Positions 1 to 5,611 of a DNA stretch of 37,619 nt are shown piece after piece. The notes beneath the pieces were generated by a model. The model ran no database searches. It worked only from the letters and a program-made list of their open reading frames with translations, and had not been told where the DNA came from. The position numbers were made by a program, and so were the translations under genes. The stretch comes from Rhodospirillales bacterium (lineage in GTDB: Bacteria > Pseudomonadota > Alphaproteobacteria > Rhodospirillales > Casp-alpha2): positions 1 through 37,619 of the forward strand of contig JAJFIJ010000107.1 of the NCBI GenBank assembly GCA_021775105.1, read 5' to 3'. The first letter of the stretch is position 1. The number at the start of each line of letters is the position of its first letter.

Positions 1-624
1 CTTTGTGAAAACCCCGGCACCTATTCTTATGAAGACCTTGTCAAACCGCACCAGCTTGAGGAACGGGTCTACCGGTTCCGCTGCGTCGAGGCATGGTCGA
101 TGGTTGTCCCGTGGGTGGGTATTCAGCTCAGCGATATCATCAAGCGCCTGGCGCCGACGGGCGATGCCAGATATGTCGCGTTCGAGACCCTGAACGATCC
201 CGATCGCATGCCTGGGCAAAGACGTCAGGTGTTGCGCTGGCCATACCGCGAAGGGTTGCGCCTGGATGAGGCGATGAACCCGCTGACGCTGTTTACGGTT
301 GGTCTTTACGGCGAAGAACTGCCCAACCAAAACGGCGCGCCGATCCGTCTGATGGTGCCGTGGAAATACGGTTTCAAAAGCATCAAATCCATCGTTCGTA
401 TCTCGTTTACCACCCAGCAACCGCCGACGTCGTGGAATATGTCGGCAGCACGGGAATACGGGTTTTATTCGAACGTCAACCCGAACGTCAGTCATCCGCG
501 CTGGAGTCAGGCCAAGGAACGCAACATCGGTGAGTTTCTTAAAAAACCGACCCTCATGTTCAATGGGTACGAAGAAGAAGTCGCCGCCCTGTACGCGGGC
601 ATGGACCTGAGGAAGAATTACTGA
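1..624 (+). CDS. msrP: MsrP, protein-methionine-sulfoxide reductase molybdenum subunit (5' truncated)
   Basis: This is the C-terminal part of the periplasmic molybdopterin enzyme that repairs oxidised methionines in envelope proteins, using electrons from MsrQ. The reading frame is open from base 1, so the gene begins outside the window. The visible part starts with the oxidoreductase molybdopterin domain, including [11 protein letters not shown], whose cysteine is the expected molybdenum ligand. It continues through [16 protein letters not shown] and the family-typical end ([18 protein letters not shown]). The ORF track starts at an internal ATG (100) and so loses the cysteine-bearing segment. 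The stop lies 2 nt before msrQ, as expected for an msrPQ operon. Identification is firm. The Tat signal and N-terminus cannot be seen. Confidence 0.95.
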   Translation, partial: LCENPGTYSYEDLVKPHQLEERVYRFRCVEAWSMVVPWVGIQLSDIIKRLAPTGDARYVAFETLNDPDRMPGQRRQVLRWPYREGLRLDEAMNPLTLFTVGLYGEELPNQNGAPIRLMVPWKYGFKSIKSIVRISFTTQQPPTSWNMSAAREYGFYSNVNPNVSHPRWSQAKERNIGEFLKKPTLMFNGYEEEVAALYAGMDLRKNY

Positions 625-626
625 GC

Positions 627-1298
627 ATGAGCGGTTCCGAAGGCTCGACAGTCGCGGCGTCAGCACCAATACTCAAACCCATGTCCAGCGATAGCCTGAT
701 CCGCCGCGTCCTGAAGCCCGCTGTCTGGGTTCTCTGTCTTGCGCCAGCTGGCTGGCTGGCATGGCTGATCTGGCAGACATTTACGGTTAACCCCGATGCG
801 CTGGGGGCAAATCCGGTTGAATACATCAACCGCTATCTCGGTGACTGGGCGCTGCGGTTCCTGCTGATCGCGCTGGCGGTAACGCCCGTCAAACACCTCA
901 CCGGCTGGAAACAGATTACCCGGTTCAGAAGACTTCTCGGCCTGTTCGCGTTCTTTTATGTGATCCTCCATATTTCCAGCTACATTGGCGTCGATCAGTT
1001 TTTCGACTGGCTGGCGATCTGGAAAGACATCGTCAAACGCACCTATATCACTGTCGGCATGGGCGCCTTTGTTATCCTGACCGCGCTGGCCGCGACCTCA
1101 ACCAAAGGCATGATCAAACGCCTCGGCGGCAAACGCTGGACCAGACTGCACAAATCCGTCTACGTGGCGGGCGCGCTCGGCTGCCTGCATTTCTTCATGA
1201 TGCGCAAGGGTTTGCAGCTGGAGCCGATTATCTATGCCGGAATTTTATTGGCGCTATTTGCGGTGCGGGGCGTGAATGCGCTCAGGAAACGTGCTTAA
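627..1298 (+). CDS. msrQ: MsrQ, heme-binding membrane subunit of the MsrPQ system
   Basis: This inner-membrane b-type cytochrome of the ferric-reductase-like transmembrane family passes quinol electrons to MsrP. At 223 residues it has the usual family length. Hydrophobic segments are visible around residues 33-52 (AVWVLCLAPAGWLAWLIW), 73-88, 107-125, 147-162 and 180-220. Candidate heme histidines lie in VILHISSYIG and LHKSVYVAGALGCLHFF. The start ATG follows the msrP stop by 2 nt, so the two are probably translationally coupled. Its last 45 nt overlap the 3' end of the convergent HAD gene. Confidence 0.95.
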   Translation: MSGSEGSTVAASAPILKPMSSDSLIRRVLKPAVWVLCLAPAGWLAWLIWQTFTVNPDALGANPVEYINRYLGDWALRFLLIALAVTPVKHLTGWKQITRFRRLLGLFAFFYVILHISSYIGVDQFFDWLAIWKDIVKRTYITVGMGAFVILTALAATSTKGMIKRLGGKRWTRLHKSVYVAGALGCLHFFMMRKGLQLEPIIYAGILLALFAVRGVNALRKRA

Positions 1299-1943
1299 CA
1301 CCCCCACCAGTTCTGCCATATGATCAATCGTCAATACGGCACCGGCATCAACAAGCCGTTGACCGTCTGTGTCTGGCGCATATCCGATTACCGGCATACC
1401 CGCGCTTTTTGCGCTCTGAACGCCGGCAACGGAATCTTCAATCGCAAGACCCTGACGGGGCTCAAACCCCAGAAATTGTGACGCCCTGATATAAACTCCG
1501 GGATCAGGTTTGTGACGCCCGTCGTCGTGGCTGGACAAAACCCGATCTTCAACAACATGGTCGAGCGACAAGGCGACGAGGCCGATATTAACAAATGATC
1601 TTGGACTACCACTTGCTACGGCCAGAGGCAGCCCTGCTTGCGCAACCGCACTAACGGCATCTACTGCCCCAGCGATGGGTGATACTTGCTGGTAAACCTC
1701 GGACGCCGCGCGTTCGATTACCATCTTCGCCCAGCCTGAAGGGAGCTTGATTCCATAATCTGCCTCAAGGGCCGGAACGCTCTTTGCCAGATTATCGCCC
1801 CGGTATTTGTTGAGAAGGGTATCAATATCGACATCCGCTCCGACCCTGGTCAGGGCATCCGCGACCAGGGCAAACCAGGCACTGACCGTGTCGGCGAGCA
1901 CGCCGTCAAAATCGAAAACAACGAATTCTGTGTTTTGAATCAC
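1254..1943 (-). CDS. HAD-superfamily hydrolase, subfamily IA (phosphoglycolate / beta-phosphoglucomutase type)
   Basis: This is a cytoplasmic phosphatase or phosphomutase of unknown substrate. All four HAD motifs are visible: VFDFDGVLADT near residue 9 (catalytic Asp pair), ASGSPRSF near residue 115 (motif II), KPDPGVYIRA near residue 144 (motif III lysine) and IEDSVAGVQSA near residue 168 (motif IV). The cap is the alpha-helical type inserted after motif I. Residue count (229) is typical. The start is GTG, preceded by GGTGGA about 5 nt upstream. The gene is convergent with msrQ, overlapping it by 45 nt, and its 5' side faces the polA-like relic. The class is certain. The substrate is not predictable from sequence. 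Confidence 0.9.
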   Translation of the reverse strand: MIQNTEFVVFDFDGVLADTVSAWFALVADALTRVGADVDIDTLLNKYRGDNLAKSVPALEADYGIKLPSGWAKMVIERAASEVYQQVSPIAGAVDAVSAVAQAGLPLAVASGSPRSFVNIGLVALSLDHVVEDRVLSSHDDGRHKPDPGVYIRASQFLGFEPRQGLAIEDSVAGVQSAKSAGMPVIGYAPDTDGQRLVDAGAVLTIDHMAELVGVLSTFPERIHAPHRK

Positions 1944-2037
1944 AAGGGTCCACCGCGCTTTCTTAATCCGGGGAAACTGACATCACATCCTGCCGATAAA
2001 CCGGAAGACCCCTTACATAACACGTCGGCTGGTATAA

Positions 2038-2097
2038 ATGCGTATCGTTCCAGTTATCTCCCATCCCCATATCGGTGACCAGCGGAACGTTCGGGCT
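2038..2097 (-). pseudogene. Relic of the 3' end of polA (about 20 codons)
   Basis: Read on the minus strand, this short segment encodes VPLVTDMGMGDNWNDTH. It aligns with the C-terminus of the intact polA in this window, VPLVVDMGVGDNWDDAH. By eye, 46 of 60 nucleotides match 5615-5674 without gaps, and 14 of 20 residues match. Similarity starts right at the RES stop codon (2097) and fades after the histidine codon, where polA has its stop and the relic reads on as TTA TAC. It lies in the same orientation as polA, about 3.5 kb downstream of it. I read it as a leftover from integration, exchange or duplication at the polA 3' end. Chance similarity is unlikely because it covers the exact terminus in frame. 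Confidence 0.7.
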
Positions 2098-2654
2098 CAC
2101 GCAGATGCCCGGTTTTTGGCCCGCCAGTCGACCCAGTCAATCGGGCTTTCGGCGACCACGTTGAGGCTTTCCAGATTGAAACCGTCCAGAAACAGCACGA
2201 GGTTCTGACAATCGTACCGTGCGCTCGGCGAAAGGATACCGTCGAAGCCCATAAAGGCCGCCGCAGCCCCGATCTCCTGTGTCCGCGCATATAGCAATTG
2301 GGCGTATTTCGCCTCTTCCACGCCAAGGGCAACAAGATCGGCCATATTTAACAAGATCAGTGTCCGGTCCGTCACAGCATGCAGCTCAAAAAGATTGTGC
2401 CGCATTTTCGACGGAAACACAGATTGTCCACGGTTCAGATGAAAATGGATTTCGGCAATCGCTCCGTCGGCTGCTTGGGCGGAATAGAGAACACTCAGGT
2501 GCGACGGATTCCAGCGACCCGCGCCGCGCGACCCGTCCAGGACCGACCGTCCGTCCCTGACAACCCGCCAGATGGTGCCGCCAAAGGCGTGGCCGTCCAG
2601 CTCATCAAGCGCATCAAGCAGCCGATCATCATGGACCCGTCGCCCCACAGTCAT
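2097..2654 (-). CDS. RES-domain toxin of a RES-Xre toxin-antitoxin module
   Basis: RES-domain toxins bind and degrade NAD+, halting growth when their Xre antitoxin is lost. The three residues naming the family are visible in order: Arg in GTIWRVV (about residue 30), Glu in AIAEIHFHL (about 68) and Ser in SPSARYDCQNLVLF (about 144). The family motif GRWN is at 47-50. At 185 residues it is close to the usual 150-230. The start ATG directly abuts the antitoxin stop (TAA then ATG), so translation is probably coupled. It is third in a probable three-gene operon. No truncation or missing key residue is apparent. Its stop lies at the edge of the polA relic. NAD+ loss is known for the family and inferred here. 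Confidence 0.9.
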   Translation of the reverse strand: MTVGRRVHDDRLLDALDELDGHAFGGTIWRVVRDGRSVLDGSRGAGRWNPSHLSVLYSAQAADGAIAEIHFHLNRGQSVFPSKMRHNLFELHAVTDRTLILLNMADLVALGVEEAKYAQLLYARTQEIGAAAAFMGFDGILSPSARYDCQNLVLFLDGFNLESLNVVAESPIDWVDWRAKNRASA

Positions 2655-3011
2655 TTAGAGATAAACCCCACTGTCGAGGCGTTCGATCACTTCCAGAACC
2701 TCGGCCGAACGTCCCTCATTGATCAGGTCATAGGGTCTTTGCCCTTGCAGTTGCGGATGCGGCGACTGCAGCCAGAGGCGGACTTCGTCCGGTTCATAAA
2801 AATCGGACAGGCGCTCCGCCACCCATCGCAGCTCTGCGATAGTGGTCTGCTTTTCAATGGTCGGGGCACCTTCCCCCTGACTCCACCGCGTCACTGTCGG
2901 CGGCGATACGCCCAGAATATTGGCAATATCCCGGCCCTTCAGACCTCCAAACTCCTTCAGACCGGCAACCAGTCTTGATACGGCAGTTTCTTTCATGGCA
3001 ACATTAGTCAT
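2655..3011 (-). CDS. Xre/MbcA/ParS-type antitoxin partner of the RES toxin
   Basis: This 118-residue antitoxin is expected to bind and neutralise the RES toxin and to repress the operon. An N-terminal helix-turn-helix lies around residues 25-48 (GRDIANILGVSPPTVTRW). The C-terminal MbcA/ParS/Xre toxin-binding domain ends in RPYDLINEG and VLEVIERLDSGVYL, matching the family pattern for the segment that plugs the RES active site. The ATG at 3011 overlaps the end of the upstream 433-residue gene by 8 nt. AAGGA about 8 nt before it serves as a ribosome site inside that gene. A second in-frame Met at residue 6 is possible. Operator binding to the inverted repeat at 4323-4375 is inferred. Confidence 0.9.
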   Translation of the reverse strand: MTNVAMKETAVSRLVAGLKEFGGLKGRDIANILGVSPPTVTRWSQGEGAPTIEKQTTIAELRWVAERLSDFYEPDEVRLWLQSPHPQLQGQRPYDLINEGRSAEVLEVIERLDSGVYL

Positions 3012-4305
3012 GCCAAGGTCCTTTTTGAATTTTTACCCTGTCGCCCGAATGCCCTGACAATTCATTTGCAAAATTGGTTGGACCCAGCTGTTCGTGAAGA
3101 TTCGTTAACGTTTCTTCAAATCGAATAAGGCGGGTGTTAGCATTGGATATCTTCTTTTTTGCATCATCATCAATCTTTTTAAGATTCATTGCCCTGCCAG
3201 ATAGACGACGTGCTAGTTCAATGTGTTCAGAAATTAACCGGTCTGCACGCATGGTCTCTGGAGTTTGAGATAAATCACTAACTTGTCGACCTTTCTGAAC
3301 CATTAGATGAGCCTCTGGATAACTCAACATCCGTTCAATATCTCCACAACATGTATGGTCCGGACATCCGAACATCTCACGTGAAGTTCGGGCGTCTTCA
3401 AACATTTTCCGGGCATCTCTTATCTTAAGACGACGGTCCAGAGCTGGAATATAGACGGTCTTTACTTGCCCAAAAGAACCCTCCGTTTTCGGTTTCAGCC
3501 ATTCCTTTGCGGAAAATCGCTCTTTACCAGATATGCCATGAGAAAACCCACTCGAAGCTCCAAATGCACATAGAGCGAGAGAGGCGAGGCCCCCAACTTG
3601 ATCCGCGATGATTGGGCGTCCCAATGCATGAAAAGAAAACAAGCCCTTTATGCAACGCGCTACCGCAGCAGCTTTAGAATCTGCACCAAATCCAGAAATT
3701 CTCAACCAAAGACAATCAAACGGCATGTCGCGCAGACCATTGATCAAACCGTCTCGAAATTCAGGGTCACGGAACTGGGAATAGGTGATGATTAAAGGAT
3801 AGTCGATTGAAATTTCTGCACCGCCTTTGCGGTCAAGTGATTGACGCAATGCAATGCATGCGCGGCGGTCAACTTCAAACCAGTGATATTGATCTTCTCC
3901 GAGATAATGTGTCGGAGCCATGACCGAACTAATTTTCTTTTCAACAGCGAAATCAGCTACTTGATCAACTACAGTGCGATTTGTGCTCGGTATGAAGAAG
4001 TCGTCAATTTCAAGAGGACGATCCTTATTCGACCAAGGCGCCGCTCGAACAGCGCTGCTGAAACGACCGGGCGCACTCAGTTCAGCAACATTAGTGTCGA
4101 GAACAATTTCAGCATTCTCATCATGTATCGACCTTATCAAACTGGATTGGCGCTCAAAATTGGCAGCGTCAATTACAAAGCGTTGACCATCCAACTTACC
4201 CGCACTCAACAACTGTTCAGTTTGAACATGGTCGGAGTATCCAACGCGGGTAAATTGTGCAATCTGGCGAGGTCTACTGTGTAAGTAATGTATGTTTTGT
4301 GACAT
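3004..4305 (-). CDS. Unrecognised 433-residue protein, first gene of the RES-Xre operon
   Basis: I do not recognise this family. The protein has no signal peptide or membrane segment. Alternating strand-like stretches (RFVIDAANF, AEIVLDTNV, SVMAPTHYL, PLIITYSQF, DCLWLRISGFG, RPIIADQVGG) and the Gly/Ala-rich segment at residues 236-258 suggest a TIM-barrel-like fold. Near residue 314 comes a CPDHTCC motif, followed by His333 and His361 in a helical C-terminal part. This loosely recalls the zinc region of tRNA-guanine transglycosylases, but the spacing differs and the link is only a guess. A good ribosome site (TGGAGG, 6 nt spacing) precedes the ATG. The gene overlaps the antitoxin by 8 nt and is clearly AT-richer than RES, Xre and all neighbours, suggesting separate acquisition. 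It is real coding by length, ribosome site and operon fit. Confidence 0.8.
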   Translation of the reverse strand: MSQNIHYLHSRPRQIAQFTRVGYSDHVQTEQLLSAGKLDGQRFVIDAANFERQSSLIRSIHDENAEIVLDTNVAELSAPGRFSSAVRAAPWSNKDRPLEIDDFFIPSTNRTVVDQVADFAVEKKISSVMAPTHYLGEDQYHWFEVDRRACIALRQSLDRKGGAEISIDYPLIITYSQFRDPEFRDGLINGLRDMPFDCLWLRISGFGADSKAAAVARCIKGLFSFHALGRPIIADQVGGLASLALCAFGASSGFSHGISGKERFSAKEWLKPKTEGSFGQVKTVYIPALDRRLKIRDARKMFEDARTSREMFGCPDHTCCGDIERMLSYPEAHLMVQKGRQVSDLSQTPETMRADRLISEHIELARRLSGRAMNLKKIDDDAKKKISNANTRLIRFEETLTNLHEQLGPTNFANELSGHSGDRVKIQKGPWHD

Positions 4306-4322
4306 TCATATCCTCCATTTAT

Positions 4323-4375
4323 AATATTGCATAAAAATTTCATAAAATCAAGTCATGAAATTTTCATGCAATATT
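4323..4375. promoter_or_regulatory. AT-rich inverted repeat, candidate operator of the three-gene RES-Xre operon
   Basis: Two 21-nt arms (4323-4343 and 4355-4375) are reverse complements with one mismatch, separated by 11 nt. Each arm itself contains a 13-nt dyad: ATGAAATTTTCAT (perfect) on the right and ATAAAAATTTCAT (one mismatch) on the left, with centres 24 nt apart. The repeat ends about 18 nt upstream of the 433-residue gene's start and covers where its promoter must lie. AT-rich -35/-10-like hexamers occur but cannot be chosen with confidence. Autorepression by the Xre antitoxin is the simplest reading. The right arm touches the aminotransferase stop codon, so a role in ending that transcript is possible too. 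Confidence 0.6.
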
Positions 4376-5547
4376 TATCCAGTTGCCGCCACCTCCGCCG
4401 CCAGCAAATTCCTGAACACGTCAACGAAGCCCATAAAATCGGCTTCTTCGGTCACCAGCGGCGGGTCGATGCGGAACATGCCGCCTCGATTGCAGACGAT
4501 GTAACCCTGTTTCAGCAATCCCTCATATATCCGGTCACCAACCTCGCCATCGACGAAATCAATACCGTAGATCATTCCCCGTCCACGGACTTCGCGGATA
4601 TTGTTATCGTCGGTCAGGGTTTGCAGGGCGGCCAGAAACTTTTTGCCCTTGTCGGCAGCTTTCCGGATCAGGTTTTCATCGCGGAATACGGCAATAACCT
4701 CATGCGCAATAGCCGCGGCCATCGGGTCGTTCTGGTGCGACTGCATATATCTGAATGTGCCCTGTTCCAGCTCCTTCGCGGTGCGCCGGTTGATGGCGAG
4801 CGCGCTCACCGGATATCCGTTCCCGAGTCCTTTTCCCATACACAAAAAATCAGGGTCGATTTCGTAATGGTTGCAGCCAAACCATGCGCCGGTTCTGCCC
4901 ATTCCGGTGGTGACTTCATTGACCAGTATTTTGCCGCCTCGACCCTGGATCAGGCGTGTGATGTTTTTTATCAGGGATACGGGCGGAAAGCGGACGAAAC
5001 CGGACGCACTTCCCGGCTCGAAAGCGAAAATCGATACGGCGTCCGGAATGCCCTGCAACCTCGGACAATCGCTTTTGCAGTCCTCCCGGTCCGGACAGAT
5101 GGCGCATTCCTGCCAATCGAACTCAAACCAGCCGTCGCCGCGCTCCGTCGTTGCGCTGTATGATCCAAAATAGGCGTCATGCAGGCAGAGTGTGGCGGCG
5201 TCCGGCGCAATATGACGGCACATCTGACGCGCGAGTTCGACAGCCTCGCTGCCGGAGGACAAAAATACGCATTGCCCGGCGTCCATGTCGGCAATCGAGA
5301 GCACGGATCGGGCGGCTTGCTCAACAATGTTGCTCGAATAACAGAAACCGGTGTGAGCGATAGACTCAGCCTGCCTGGCCATGGCGGCATTGATTCTCGG
5401 GTGCTTGTGACCCAGCGGCAGGCACCATACCCCGGATTCCAGATCAAGATAGCGGTTTCCCCCGGCATCGACCAACCAGGCTCCGTCACTGTCGACAATA
5501 TCGGGAACTCGGATGTCATGCCCTGTGCAATTGAAAACGCTGCTCAT
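4375..5547 (-). CDS. Class III PLP-dependent aminotransferase with a four-cysteine insertion
   Basis: This fold-type I aminotransferase is of the acetylornithine/ornithine/GABA aminotransferase group, with unknown substrate. Seen from the ATG at 5559 (394 residues), it has SSGSEAVELA near 101, EPGSASGF near 181, NEVTTGMGRTG near 214 and CMGKGLGNGYP with the PLP lysine near 243. Two oddities stand out. CAICPDREDCKSDC (Cys 152, 155, 161, 165) looks like a metal or Fe-S knuckle. The usual Asp that contacts the PLP ring nitrogen is Asn214, a variant I believe also occurs in some subfamilies. I prefer the start at 5547 because GGGG sits 6-8 nt upstream. 5559 is the alternative. Codon use looks like the host's. 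It lies between polA and the RES operon, all on one strand. Confidence 0.85.
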   Translation of the reverse strand: MSSVFNCTGHDIRVPDIVDSDGAWLVDAGGNRYLDLESGVWCLPLGHKHPRINAAMARQAESIAHTGFCYSSNIVEQAARSVLSIADMDAGQCVFLSSGSEAVELARQMCRHIAPDAATLCLHDAYFGSYSATTERGDGWFEFDWQECAICPDREDCKSDCPRLQGIPDAVSIFAFEPGSASGFVRFPPVSLIKNITRLIQGRGGKILVNEVTTGMGRTGAWFGCNHYEIDPDFLCMGKGLGNGYPVSALAINRRTAKELEQGTFRYMQSHQNDPMAAAIAHEVIAVFRDENLIRKAADKGKKFLAALQTLTDDNNIREVRGRGMIYGIDFVDGEVGDRIYEGLLKQGYIVCNRGGMFRIDPPLVTEEADFMGFVDVFRNLLAAEVAATG

Positions 5548-5611
5548 TGAAAACCCCATTCTTGCTGCGAAGATCGGACCGTTCGCGATGATACCGTTGT
5601 GGCCAGTCTAT

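Noticed and set aside
2379-2978. 199-residue plus-strand ORF
   Set aside because: It is antisense to the RES and Xre genes, which carry all conserved residues.
4327-5163. 278-residue plus-strand ORF
   Set aside because: It is antisense to the class III aminotransferase. No domain is visible.
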